Positions 47,901 to 59,800 of a stretch of DNA of 64,000 nt are shown here, piece by piece. Below the pieces are notes generated by a model. That model had not been told where the DNA came from, made no database searches, and was given only the letters and a program-made list of their open reading frames with translations. The position numbers and the translations under genes are program-made. Numbering within the stretch: position 1 is the first letter of the stretch; the number at the start of each line of letters is the position of its first letter. The DNA is from Albula goreensis (lineage: Eukaryota > Chordata > Actinopteri > Albuliformes > Albulidae): contig CM040761.1 of the NCBI GenBank assembly GCA_022829145.1, forward strand, positions 17,333,245 through 17,397,244, given 5' to 3'.

Positions 47901-50900
47901 TTCAGACTGAATTGTATCATTTAAACATACATGTAGAATGACAAGGTTGTTGTACAGTTTGAATTCCATCTAGTTTTGTTACTAGATTGACCAGATACAC
48001 CTGTCATTTCTAATGTGACTCTGCTTTGCTTCACCATAAGAATGAAAGCAGGTGCTCATGAATATTCATCAGCAGTAAGACTATTATTGCATTTGTTCTG
48101 ATTATAACCACTACTGATATGTGTACAGTCTCTCTAACAGACATTAATTCAGAACCCAAATATGGTCCAGGCCTGCCTGCTCATGAATATTCAGAAGGGA
48201 ACATCACCGGAACTGTTCCAGGTGGAAACAGGAACTCTATTCCCAGTGCCAGGAAACTAAGCAGAACACGGGTTCCATCTCTGGATTAACAGGCTTGGTT
48301 GTGACAGTTCATTCCACTTTGGCTTGCAGGTTAATCCATGGGGGTCAGCTGCTGAATGGTTTGGCCGGTCCCACCATAATGAGCGCTGGGCCCCTCCTCT
48401 CCACAACCTGGTTCGCCCCAGACCAGAGGGCCACAGCCACAGCCGTCGCCTCACTCATCAGCTATCTGGGTGCCGCAGCCTCCTTCCTGATTGGTCCACT
48501 GGTCGTTCCTGCACCCAAATGACACGCAAGCTCTGTACAGCACAAACGACTGGGACGTCAACCACATAAGGGATAGGATCCAGCTCGTTCTGTATGCAGG
48601 TACCATTCTCAGCCAACACCCCCCCAGCTTCTCATTGTTCCATATCATAGAGTAGCATTTCATGACCCCATTTCAATTCTGGACATAATGTGTTGCCCTC
48701 CCAATAATGTGGACCAGGTAAGATTTATTACAGAAAAATGAAGGCAGCATAGTGAATACAGCTAACAATAATGAATCTCATTTATGTCATGCAAATGCTT
48801 TAAACCAACCAATAAACAGACCACAATGAATAACAAATAACATCGGAAGGGATTTAAATGTTAAATTAGTACTTATTTGATTTTTTTCATGCTTTTTAAA
48901 TGAGATCGTGGCTTCATGCATATGGAGGAACCTCAGGGTGAGATCTGGCCATCTGAGGTCTCATTCCCACAGCACCTGAATACAATACAGTTTATCTTTC
49001 TGTGCTTGGTACAGTCAACTTCACACAGTATACAGTTACTGGCAGGAGCCAGTCTTAGCTGTGTGTATGCATGCTTTCGTGTGTGCATATGTGTGCATGC
49101 ATGCATATGTATGTGTGTGTATATGCGCATGTATACCTAGGGAGAGTTGAAGACACACAAAGCCCTATGCCAGTGTGATATGATGGAACAAGACTGGAAA
49201 AACACAGCCAGGCTTTTAAGTTTCTCAAGTTTGTCTGTAACAGCAACTTTAACGTTAGAATTGAGCTTCAAAGAGGCTGTTGTCCTCGATTGTCTCAGAA
49301 AGCCTCACAAGTTCTGTACTAAATGAGTGGTTCAATAAGAGCAAAAAAACAAGCTGGCAGTCGGGTCAACTGTGGTCAAATATAACTCTAAAAGTTGTCT
49401 GAATTGCAAGCGAGTTATATTCCTGGAACACACGGGGAGCATCCTTACTCTGCTCATATGTGTTGGACACTACAGCACTAAGTAGACTTTGGCTTTGTTC
49501 TCATATACCACCTTTGGTGTAACAGCTGCCACAACAGATTGCATTAAATGCTGTTTTTTGTTTGCTCAAACACAACCATACATAAACCTGGAAGTGAAAA
49601 AATGAATGTCTGTACAAGGAACAGCTTCACATTTTAGATGACCATTAAGTTGTACCACTGAGATATTTGTATGTATCATAAATAAAACAAGGACATTTTT
49701 CTATAAGCATATTTTGAATCACACATATTTGAATCTCTCATACAATTTTAGGGAAATGTAATGTTGTTATAAATGAAGTGTCATTTCCGTTATACCAAGC
49801 ACTGTTGTGAGCTTCTTTAACACGTGTTCTTCCATATGCTTTGCTGCCTCTCAAAAGCACTTTTATTGTGTTTCTTTCCCTTTTTGTCTACATTTTCTAT
49901 CTTCTTCATCCCCCAAAAAAATAAATATTGCATTTGTGTATCAGAGCAAATCAGTAAGAAGTCGTCAGTCATGATAGCACTGCAAAAATATCCACTATAT
50001 TACATTATCATCATTTAGCTGACGCTTTTATCCAAAGCGACTTGCAGTTGATTATGCTAGCCAAGTGCCAGTCCCCCCTGGGAGCAATGTGGGGTTAAGG
50101 GCCTTGCTCAAGGGCCCAACAGCAATGGTGTTCTTGCTGTGGCTGGACTGGGGCTTGTCCAGTGCAGCCCTGCCAGTCATTAGCACCGTTGTGCTCTGTG
50201 TAACTACTGCTAGCAGCCAGTTAGACTTTGTGGTCATGTGCTAATGCTAATTTGCATTTAGGCTTTCCCATACCTACCTCTGTCAGGAAGGATAACAGTT
50301 GGTGTCATATCTGCTTGTAAATGAGCAGTGTGGGAACGCAGAGGGATCAAGATCAGAAATGGGAACTCACAGCTGCATCATTGAATTATAGGAATGGAAC
50401 CTCGTTACGGCAGCTGCCATGCCAACAGAGATGTGTGTTAATGAAGCCAAATAATTCCATATATGTGGTATAAGAGGGCCTGTCCATATGATTTTGTACT
50501 GTATGTATGCATCACCTCTTCGAATGCCAAAGTCAAATTGCTTGACAGTATTTATTACTGTATCCCTTTTAAAAAATGCTGAGCAACATTCAAATTGTTC
50601 TGGTTAACTGATTCAGAAAATTGAAGCCTTACATTTTTTTAAAACCTTCCTCAAAAATGCATTGAAGGGCTGACTTTGTTTAATGTAAATAATATTGACA
50701 TTAATTGGCAAAGAAGAGAATGGACCTGAAAGCTTTCCGGATCACTATTCCAGGAGAACTCTCTGTACTAGGGCTTTCAGTTGGAGGAGTTTTCCTGGAT
50801 GCCTTGTTTGGAAATGATCGCTTACCTTTAAAAGTGATCGAGAGAATTTGAGGGGGTGTACAGTTTTGTTGTTGCTGTTTTTGTGTTTTGTTCTTTGTTT

Positions 50901-53900
50901 TCTCATATATATATATATATATGTTTTCACCATTGGTGAAAAAATCAATGAGAGTGGATGCATAGCACCACCAAAGAGAAAAATTCATTCAGGGCACGGC
51001 TTAATCCATTTGTTATGACAGAAAAAGAAGGATTTATCGAAGAGAGGGCTGGTATTTAAGTTTGGAAATGGACTGCCTGAAAACCTTGATGCTCTTCCAG
51101 GGAAATGCAGTCTCGTTTCATCATGCGGTTGCAGCCAGAGCCAAGTGCAAACACTAGGAGATTTAAGAACTCATTTAGAAGGCAGGGCTGGTCGTCAGTG
51201 TATCCGAGCCCCTAAGCCGGTATGCCAGCTCTGTTTTGTATATGCACAGTCCACTGGGAAAGAGGGGGTAGCTAAGCCAGTGCTCCTTAATTGACTGGAT
51301 TGGGCACTGACCTACAGAGACTGGGACTTAAACATAGCAGCACCATATTTTTTTCCCCTCATTCTATTCTTCTAAAAGCATAGCGTAGGATGTTGGTTAC
51401 TGACATTTGCCCAGCTCAAATGTAGACTAGCTATTCACAGAACTGCTTGGATACAAGTGGGATGAATCCATTTAGGAATTAGTGTATTTCAATCCTTTGA
51501 ACATTGGTTTTATAACCAGAGTGCTGTGGGTTTTGATCCATTGTACTCTTGAACAAGGATGCTTTCTAATTCTGATATGATGGAGGTATGACTGTTCTGG
51601 GGCCAGCAGTACAGTCGAGTGACAAAGTACATTTTTTTATTGTGTAGCAGATTATTTCCCACCTTTAGTTTACTGTTCTAGATATTGTTCATTTCTGACT
51701 CTCAGTGTGATGAGGATGCTCATTTTTTGTTTTGTTTTTGCCTCTGCAGAGTTTGCGATGATTGCCGTGCTCTTCGCTGCGGTGCTGCTGTACTTCCCCT
51801 CCCGCCCCCGTTCCCCCCAGCGTGGCTGCGGCAAGCCAGAGACTCAGCTACAGGAGCAGCATCTGCCGGTTGCTCAGGTAACCAGCACCCCATCTGCACT
51901 GTTTTGCATCCTTGTCTGCCCAATCATGCAATCTTGGTCTGCGCAGTTGTGTATTCAAGCTGTGTAGCTTCCACCTCCACCTTCAAATCCTCTACGCAGC
52001 ACGCTCATTCCTCTGCAATACTGTGCCACGTTTGAGAAATTGCCAAAACCCAACACCAGCAGAGCTGACAAAGTATTCACTGTGATTCAGTTTTATTTTT
52101 AGGCCCCTGCAAATTTCACAAACTTGTGAACAAGTCCTGACACAGTTTGAGATGAGGTAGTCATTTCTGTAAGAGTTACTTTGTCAGAGACTTGTGCATT
52201 AAAAAATGTAATTAGGAGAGTTTGTGCCTTTGCGACTCGCCATCTGCGAAGTTACTATTTAATACACATCAAAGAAATATTTTTTCCCTCATGATTAATT
52301 ACCAAGTCTTAAGATGGCAACACCCCCGGTTCAAAATAGATCAGCTTCGTTATGAAACCAGTTGCTCCAGAACTCTGTATACCTTGGTGTTCTCACTCTT
52401 GAGTGTATTCGACAGGCATCTTCTCTCTCCGTTCTTGACAAAAATCACTTCTCTTCTCATTACCCCCCCAACGAAATGGCAGGGCAACCAGAAGCATTTC
52501 TGGGCTTTTCAGAGCTGAAGCAGGGCCTGGCGGTTCACAGTGCTCTGTGGTGCTGTTCCGGTAGAATGGGCTGAAAGCTGTGGCCCAGGATAAAGCAGGC
52601 AGCACAGCGGCCAGCCGGCCCCTTTGAATCGCCATCAGTCAGCCCCAGTGCCGCAGAAAAGGCCTTCCCCACTTCTCATTGGCACACGCAGATGCACACT
52701 ACAGACATGCTGCAGGAGAAAGCCGCAGAGGAAACAAACTCTCTCACACACACACGCACACGCACACACACAAACACCAGCTGGACTGGCCGCCCCATTG
52801 AGAATGTAATGCTATCTGGTGTCCCACAGATAGGCAGCCTTCCAACAGAGCATTCATATTGTATTAGAGCAATGCAATGAGCTGCCCAGCATCTTTGAAG
52901 AGGGATTCTGGATTGAGCCGCCGGCCGGGCAAGCCAGGGGTAGTAATGGCACGTGGGGCCGAGTCTTTGGTTTAGGCGTCTGCCCACATTCTTTATTTAC
53001 TATTGAGCTGACTGCATGGCGGCTGATGCAGCCAATACCTAAGGCTGTGGGATTTTTCAGTGTGATGGCAGCTTGAGAACAATTGCTTCTTTCCTTTTTA
53101 TTTTTTGGGGTTCCTGGTTGGATGTCTCTCTTACAGTCCTGTTACACCCTGTTTATAATGGAGGCGCTTTTAAAATGGAGGACTGCAGTGCCTTTAATGT
53201 TGTGTATTTTTGGACTCCTCTCCAAATTGTTAGGCACATTTTTAGCACTTTGCAGTACTCTGCTGGGTCTTATTGTCAGATCTTGCTGATTTCCATCAAG
53301 GTCTTTGCTCCAGGTTCCTGTAGTCCTTGAGCAATTCTTTACAATCTGTTCTTTGTGGAGAAGACACGAAAGGAAAAAGTCATCCTCAGATATCCCACTG
53401 TCCTTGAAGCGCAGGGGACAAATACCAAAATGAAAGTAAACCTATAAATTAGGTGAAATACATTCTAACTCATGAGTGTGGTGTCAGTATCAAGCCTTTG
53501 AATATCACTCAGTTTGTTGATAGTACAACCAAATATGATAGCTCACTGGTTTGCATTTTAATTTCACTACCAAAAGCGATTGGGCTTTGGTGAATTAGGT
53601 GTGTACCATTATAGTAATACAGTAATGTGCTTCAAAGTATCTGTCTCCCTCACAAATAGCCCCATAGCTTGTGGGGCTGACTATTTCACAGGAAAGAAGT
53701 CCTTGAAAATCACATGCTTATTCACAAACATTAATTTAAAACTCGCTTTAGAATTGTATCTGATTTTAAATGAAACCATGCTCCTGTTAATACGCTTTAT
53801 TTATGTGCTGGAATAGATATGATGAGATACCTCATTAGCATAGTAATAACTTTAATGCTTGTACTATTATTATTATTAGTACTATTTTTCTGTCAGTGTC

Positions 53901-56900
53901 AGGTGCCGTGTTGTTAATGACAGTAAGAGAAACTCCGGAAGGTGTTGATGGTTTCTTCTGTCCTCCTCTGTGCTCCTGATCCATAAGGCTCCAGCTCCAG
54001 AAGCCAAGGACGAATGGCACTTAGCTGATGATGCCGCTGGCTCTGTATTTTTTCCACAAAAAACCTGCTTACTTACATACTGTAATCTAAACAAGACCTC
54101 ATCCGGAAAAGGTGCATGGTTATTGATTTTCCGCCGCAGCAAGGTTAATGAAACGGATGCGGGCAGGGAAGGGTACTCCATCAGTGCGATTTTTACAAGC
54201 GCTTGCAAGACTCCGCCTGGATACAGGAAGTCAGGTGCAGGGCACCTGAGCTCAGCACTCTTTGTCTCTTAGATGGACTGAGATGCTTTTTAAAAAAAAA
54301 AAAAACCTTCACGTTAAGGTGCAGGCTTTTGTTGGTATCAAGGAGTGCGGATATAGTTGGTTACCAAAACATTGTAGCGAGTGATACTTCAGCAGCTGTT
54401 TTTGATCTTCAGAAGAGGAATAAAGCTTTCAGCTTGCACCAGGTGTGTTCCCACACCTGTGTGATGAACTTGGAAATAAATAAAAAACAGAATGAACAAA
54501 CGCATAACTGCTCGCCTCCCCCTCCCCCCCCGCCTTCCAACACAGTCAAGGAGTTCTCTGGTGTCGGCTGTCTGGCGCTTTTGAAGAGCTGTGTGGAAAA
54601 GCTTTGACGGTATCGAATGAACCGTCTGCTCCATTGTTTGAAAGTTGAGCTTGAGCCTGCCAGGTAACTGTAATGAGACCGGACCCCACATTCATATAGT
54701 GTCTCAGAGTAGAAGTGCTGATCAAGGAACAGTTTTCGTTTTTTTTTTTGTTTAATTAGTAATAGATGGGGTTGGGTTGTTGATAGAGGACCACTGACCC
54801 TAGATCAGTACACTTGCCAAGACGTTCTTAATGCATGCCCAGGGCTAATCAGTGGGCTTCCAGGAGGTTTGAAGCATTGGAAAGTGAACCCTTGTGTGAG
54901 CAGTCTTCAGTCTGTCAGTTTCCAGAAGCCACAGACTCAGTGATTGAGGGACTGAGCATGCATGTGAAAAGCAGCTGTGGTGACGAAGGAGTTTGATCGA
55001 AATGAAAAAGCCTAAGCTCATTCACTCAAGCCGTTACAGTATTGGGGCTATCGCCACTGCTCCACACGCAGCACTAATCAGTCATGAGCCTCCATCCTTG
55101 AGTAATGAGTAATGACAGGCTCCTGTAGTACTCCCGATGTAATGGTGTGCTCGCACGGTGTTGGTTCAGTGTAACACCTTTCACAGGAGTGTAAGGAGAA
55201 TGCTGTGCGTTAGATTCAATGTGCCACAAGCATTCCATATCTCACAGATGTGATGTTTGGAAAGACAAAATGAACAGCCTTCTCTGGCAAAGAAGATTGA
55301 TCGAAATAATTAAAATTCATGTTCAGCTATACCTGTAGGTTGTTATTTGGATAACTAAGAACTGCTTGAGGATAAAAGATACAGCACTGAATTGCTTATT
55401 TTATCTGTGAGCACAACACATTATACCCCTTGGGTTTTCAGCATCTATTCTCTATGGTATGTTTGAAACCATGTTATGGTTTTAAATTATGTTAAAGTAC
55501 ATAATGTGTTTTTTAGCCATTTGTGTCTTAGAAAAGATCTAGTCTTATACTCTAAGGATGAAACTCCAGGCCTTTAAACAGAATATGTCCTTTTTAATAA
55601 GGATAATATTTTTCAGCCTGGATCACAAATAATTACCAAGCGATCCATCAAATTCTTGATGGGAGGGAGTGTGTTTTGGTACAAATTAGAAATCAATGCA
55701 GGAAAAAAGGTTGAGAGCCCTGTGATTTGAATAGACATTAGGGGTAGTACAGGGTCTTTAGTAGATAATTACAAAGAGTCTTTGACAGAGGGAAGTAAAA
55801 AGGTCAAAGAAGTACATTTAGAGACATTACACATTTTTCAATATTTATTAAGGTAATATTTCATTCCGAAGTAGTATTCTCCTCCCATGAGTCATTGTAA
55901 CGTGCAATTTTCTAGATGTTTCTGGGACGCAAATGTTTGCAAGTTTGTGCATGGTATCTGCAGACAGATAAGTTGGCTGCTATTGTTAAGCAGTCTGCTA
56001 TTGTTGTGGATATATGTGCTGATAATGATATCTATTGGTGAATAAAATAGTCTTCAACTGTAGTCTTGCAGGGGAGCCCTGGTCCACATAAAAAGATATG
56101 ACACCCCCCCCAATCTATTGATGACATTGGTGGACTTTGCTGAGGTCCCTATCAGCCCTGGGCCTTCAGAATTATTCAGGGTGTATGCTTCTTTGCTACA
56201 CAGCACTTATTGACCAATTAACAAAGTTGGTTACACAGTTGACTTGCCTCATCTGGTTTCAAAAGCAGCATAAATTACTTTGCTTCAAGGCTGGGGGTTT
56301 ATGACCACTGATATAGACATTGAATTCAATAAGAAATTATTCTTTGAGTTCACAGTATATCATATTGAAAGGAAAAAATAGACTTAAATTTTGGGTGACC
56401 TGTCACTTTAAAAGCTCATTGTGTGACATTAATCCTCTGTTGATTTATCTTCACAAGCTGCTCACCTGTATAACTGAGAGCCTTATAAGTCCAAAGGGGG
56501 TGAAAAATGTTCACTTCTAGAAGAGTTAATCATCTTAGGGCTGGTGGCCGTGATCTGTGCTCTAGTTAAAGGTGACGGGAAGGGAACCTTGGGTGTCCCA
56601 AATCTTGTTTTGCCAAACTGAGCCGCTGCCTTCCCTCGGGCAGCTCAGAGCATCTGCGTGTCTCATCCCAGCCATCTCCAACGATGGTTACGTCGCTGCA
56701 TCAGTAGAAGGACTCCTCGCCCTTCACTCACACTCTGTGTTTGTCTTGAGCCTGTGCGGCAGAAGCTCACCGCCGAAGTGAGTCGGCCTCGTTCTGTGAT
56801 GGTTCCCCGTGGGGCTGGGGTGAGGTGGGGTTGGGGGAGTGGCTCGGGGGGTGGTGGGTGGGGGGTGTGGAGAAGCATTGTGATCAATCCCATTTTCTGT

Positions 56901-59145
56901 AGGGCAAAATTTTCCATAGCTATGAATTTACTAAAGTATGTGGACATGAAAGGGTTTTTGTGCATAGCTCCAAATGTCAGCATACATTATGGAGGTAAAG
57001 AGTGATTTTATGTGTCCCACCCACCCTTCATCCTCCCTCCTCCCTGCACACAACCTTGCCTTTAAAGTCAATCTGTCCTTAGATGTACAACAGAGATTAA
57101 TTGGTAACAGTGTGCCATCAGTCAATCATTCTTAATTGTAGAAGTCAGCTGATATAAGTGTTGGTGTCCTCTCTAGACAAATATGAATGAGGTAGATCTG
57201 TAATTCCAGCTGGCATCCTTTGGTGGGTAATTGCATAAAAGCTCTCTCCCCACCATTTTGTTCCCTCTCAGGATGTGTTAAACTCACTGTCACCAGATGG
57301 AGGGCCTGGACTGATTGTGCGTGACAAAGCCCCCATTGCACCTAGTCATTGAGGTGTGGCTGCCCGCAATGGCGCCCAAATCTAAAGCTGTAGGCCCATC
57401 GGGCAAGGTCATAGACAGCCAAGGGAAATAGCTGGACATCATGTACAACCGTCCTATAACACATTAATGCTGGAAATACCTCCCTCCCCCTTTTAACAGA
57501 GTGAAAGCCTACTCTCAGGAAGGCACTTTAAAAACGGTGATAAGACACTTGAATACCATTTGTGTTTTTTTTCCTCATTATTTCAGGCTATTTATTTTCT
57601 AATTATATATGGTAGGTTGTGATACTCTGCGCTTTATTTATTCTGATTGTGTGTGCAGTCATTAACTGGAGTATTTATTGCTGCCACCTCTTGTAAAGCA
57701 TTTGAAGTTGCAGAGGTATAGAAAGCTATTTTATGCGTTTTAAATTAAACCCTTTTTTCCATTTGCACACTTTATCTAATGTAACTCTTTTAGGGGAGAT
57801 CATGCTTAACAATTCTCCTGGATTTATGAGAGGTGGTTACAATTTGTTTTGATTCAAAGCAGGCAAATAACATTTTATATGTGGACTTTCTAAAAGCATT
57901 GGTGCCACATTCACAACTCCTTGTGAATGGATGCAGAAATATAATATAAATTAAAGGAGGTTATATTATTGATATGCAATACATTTTCTGCAACTTCTTT
58001 GTCAGACTGCATTTAGAGCATTGTACCCAGCTCTCAGTATGAAAATACAAGAAATACGTAGAAGCTATGAAGAAAGTACAGGGAAGGGCAACTAAATTTG
58101 TTCCAGGTATCACATTTAAAAGTCATATAGAAAGAGCTAAGGCATGTAATCTTTCAAGGCTCAGCAGAAGGAGACTAGCAGGGATTTGGAGGAAATTGGT
58201 TTAAAGTAAATTTTGCACACATCTCAGGAGGTATTTTCACAGAGAGGAAGTTGTCAATATGCAGAATAATATGCCAGGTCTTGCAGCCGAAGCAAAAGCA
58301 AATTCTTATGTAGATTGAATTATGTGGATTGAAATGCAGTTCTTCACCTCATTGTCCACTCCCACAACTCGTTTGTGAACAGGCCGGTACCTGCACCTGT
58401 GACATTAATGAGCTGAGCTGACATGGGTTAACACAACAAAAGGGTAATTTTGGCTCCAGTCTGGCTGCAGCTCCAAAGTGGAAAAGGAGAATGAAAAGGG
58501 AATTGGGCTGGTCTCAGTCTTACAGAGGAAAAGAGGCAAAAAGTATGGCCTGCTTGATTCCAACTCTACAGTGTAAAAGAGGTGAAAAGTATCAGCCATC
58601 TCAATTCCAGCTCTGCAGTCTAAAAGAGGTGAATAGAGTGAACCTCTGTAGTGGAGAAGAATGGACATCATAATGGTTCACTCCCACTCCAGTCATTTAT
58701 ACTTTTTTGTTGCCAAGTTCAGCTCAGTTGAGTTGAGCTTCTGCAACACCTTGACACCTTGCCGTACTCAGAAACCGAAGCACTGAACACCACAAAGCGA
58801 AATGGAAAGCATTTCACTTGTGTTGGTTTTCCGGTAGCCAACTGTGCTCTGTTGAAGTTTAAATCCGGCCTCAGCATCTCACTGTACTCCCCCTGGTCGA
58901 GCTCCATGTGCTGGTGCGCCGGCCCTGTCACAGAGAGACCGCTTATTACTCTAACAGGCAGGCTGCGGCAGCAGGGGGGGGAGGAGAGGCAAGCAGGATG
59001 TGCCTAACAGAGCGGTGTGTGACTTCCTCCCTCCAGCAACCTGCGCTTCCTGATGATCGCGCTGGCATACTCAGTACCCACGGGCGTGGTGGCGGGCTGG
59101 TCTGGAGTTCTGGACATGGTTCTGACCCCTGCCAAAGTCAGCCAG
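35905..59145 (+). CDS. slc49a4: Solute carrier family 49 member 4 (DIRC2), 5' part, with two apparent frameshifts
   Basis: Lysosomal major-facilitator protein; the mammalian protein has been reported as a proton-driven lysosomal pyridoxine exporter. Exons seen: 35905-36199, 40997-41090, 48330-48599, 51750-51877, 59037-59145; the remaining exons (matching human from VDAGWIGFWS on) lie beyond the window. Exon 1 has an acidic dileucine sorting motif EREPLL (10-15), VYGRRWLVL and [12 protein letters not shown]. Exon 3 reads [17 protein letters not shown] and [17 protein letters not shown]. Exon 5 reads [20 protein letters not shown] and [10 protein letters not shown]. In exon 3 the frame meets TGA at 48520 after VVPAP; skipping one A of 48517-48519 restores [12 protein letters not shown]...[12 protein letters not shown], as in human. 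In exon 4 one extra C within 51805-51818 separates EFAMIAVLF from [20 protein letters not shown], and the splice phase to exon 5 requires that second frame. Splice sites and key residues are otherwise intact. Either assembly errors in homopolymers or a decaying copy would explain this. Confidence 0.88.
36200..40996 (+). other. slc49a4: slc49a4 intron 1
   Basis: About 4.8 kb. The segment 39200-39530 is locally rich in CpG (CCGTCGCGACGC near 39262-39273) and non-repetitive, unlike the AT-rich flanks. 40560-40740 likewise looks complex. No coding similarity is seen. Confidence 0.5.
46945..47160 (+). mobile_element. tRNA-derived SINE
   Basis: A box-like TGACTCAGTGAGG (from about 46956) and B box GGTTTGATTCCC (about 46996) form a tRNA-like head. 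It is followed by a body with CCAGCTGTATAAATGGATAA and the tail TGGATAAGAGGGTCTCCTAA. That tail matches the widespread fish SINE tail TGGATAAGAGCGTCTGCTAA. The element lies in slc49a4 intron 2 in the sense direction. Head, body and tail are all present but diverged; the exact family name and borders are uncertain. Confidence 0.7.
47452..47490 (+). other. G-rich tract in slc49a4 intron 2
   Basis: Several runs of four to seven G (GGGGTAGGGAGGGGAGGGGG) lie on the coding strand. G-quadruplex potential exists in both DNA and pre-mRNA. Confidence 0.45.
48053..48193. promoter_or_regulatory. Paired POU-type sites upstream of slc49a4 exon 3
   Basis: TGCTCATGAATATTCA occurs twice, at 48053-48068 and 48178-48193. 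The first copy extends to the perfect palindrome ATGAATATTCAT (48058-48069), a dimer-type arrangement for POU/octamer factors. The copies are 125 bp apart and end within 140 bp of exon 3. Function is inferred. Confidence 0.3.
49055..49132. repeat. TG/ATGC-rich simple repeat
   Basis: Imperfect alternation of TGTG, TGCATG and TATG motifs on the + strand, a degenerate microsatellite in slc49a4 intron 3. It gives rise to spurious His/Thr-rich and Cys/Val-rich open frames. Confidence 0.65.
50000..50240 (-). mobile_element. Fish SINE-like dispersed repeat, antisense to slc49a4
   Basis: On the - strand the element ends with GTCGCTTTGGATAAAAGCGT followed by CAGCTAAATGATGATAATG, the typical 3' tail of fish SINEs. 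It is preceded by TTGGGCCCTTGAGCAAGGCC and CTTAACCCCACATTGCTCC. These phrases recur across teleost genomes. The 5' (right-hand) border near 50240 is approximate and no clear tRNA head is visible, so it may be 5'-truncated. It shares the tail type with the element at 46945. Confidence 0.7.
50907..50922. repeat. (AT)n microsatellite
   Basis: About eight AT units in slc49a4 intron 3. Confidence 0.8.
51495..51580 (+). mobile_element. Decayed SINE head fragment
   Basis: ATAACCAGAGTGCTGTGGGT, then TTTGATCCATTG and TACTCTTGAACAAGG, parallel the B box and start of the body of the tRNA-derived SINE type seen at 46945. No tail is visible. It is a short, old fragment and could be coincidental. Confidence 0.35.
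52740..52779. repeat. (CA)n/(CACG)n microsatellite
   Basis: Roughly 35-40 bp of CA units with CG interruptions in slc49a4 intron 4. Confidence 0.8.
56811..56870 (+). other. G-rich tract with G-quadruplex potential in slc49a4 intron 4
   Basis: Over 60 bp there are at least seven runs of three to six G (GGGGCTGGGGTGAGGTGGGG onward) with short spacers. The G-rich strand is the coding strand, so the pre-mRNA carries it too. Confidence 0.5.
57989..58325 (+). mobile_element. LINE reverse-transcriptase C-terminal fragment
   Basis: In one frame from 57989 the translation reads [17 protein letters not shown], then [13 protein letters not shown] and [20 protein letters not shown]. This follows the pattern VRPxLEYCxQ...VQRRATK...ERLKxLxLxxLxxRRxRGD found near the C-terminus of non-LTR retrotransposon reverse transcriptases. 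In another frame, [20 protein letters not shown] fits the following REVVNxWNxLPxxVVEA segment. There is one in-frame stop within the first block and a frame change before the second, so it is a dead fragment of about 340 bp. Clade (CR1/L2-like) is uncertain. Confidence 0.65.
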
Positions 59146-59800
59146 GTAAGACTGTTACAATGTCTACAGTACCATATGCTGCCAAGAACACCTCGTAAAA
59201 TGACAAACATTAAACAACAGTTGTCAAATCAGTGATAACTAATTATCAAAAGAAAAGGCTAAATGGGCAATTACTATTTTATTATACTCATTGCTTATTT
59301 ATTATATTCCATTAGTCTGTATTCATGTAAAGATTTTACAAATTCATGTAGTTATGTGAGTAGATATTAAGCAGCAGTAAATCTCCCTCAACATTGATTA
59401 ATCCAGACCACACTGTCATTATGCTAAAGCTCTCCTCGCACGGATCTCTCAATAAGGAATACGGACAGTGGAGTGGAGGTGGTTTTTCGTCATCTGTTTC
59501 ATAATCTCTCTATGGGTCTGTTTGCCGAAGCTGCCAGCCGATAGGAAGTGACCTCATCTGCTCCAGGTGCAAATGAGTTGCTCATTCAGAAGGAACTGCA
59601 AAATCTGTGGGACTCCAGCCATCCAGAAATTGATGCCCTTCCCAGATTTACTCAATATGTCCGTGGCATTGCCAACCAAACAATTTTCCTTATGTGTCAT
59701 CACAGTTTAATGGCCATTTTTTTTGAGAAAGCCTTAGGGTGTTATTATACACAACCCAATGGGATAGTTATGCTTCATAATAATATTTAAAGTCTGGATT

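Larger units (their letters stand above)
41091..48329 (+). other. slc49a4: slc49a4 intron 2
   Basis: About 7.2 kb. It contains a SINE (46945-47160), a G-rich tract (47452-47490) and two POU-like sites near its 3' end. The stretches at about 42540-42780 and 45830-46230 are complex, non-repetitive and look regulatory. No coding similarity is seen. Confidence 0.5.
48600..51749 (+). other. slc49a4: slc49a4 intron 3
   Basis: About 3.1 kb containing a TG/ATG-rich stretch near 49050-49135, an antisense SINE at 50000-50240, an (AT)n run at 50907-50922 and a decayed SINE head near 51495-51580. No coding similarity otherwise. Confidence 0.55.
51878..59036 (+). other. slc49a4: slc49a4 intron 4
   Basis: About 7.2 kb. 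It contains a (CA)n at 52740-52779, a poly(A) run near 54291-54304, a G-rich tract at 56811-56870 and a LINE fragment at 57989-58325. No host coding similarity is seen. Confidence 0.5.
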
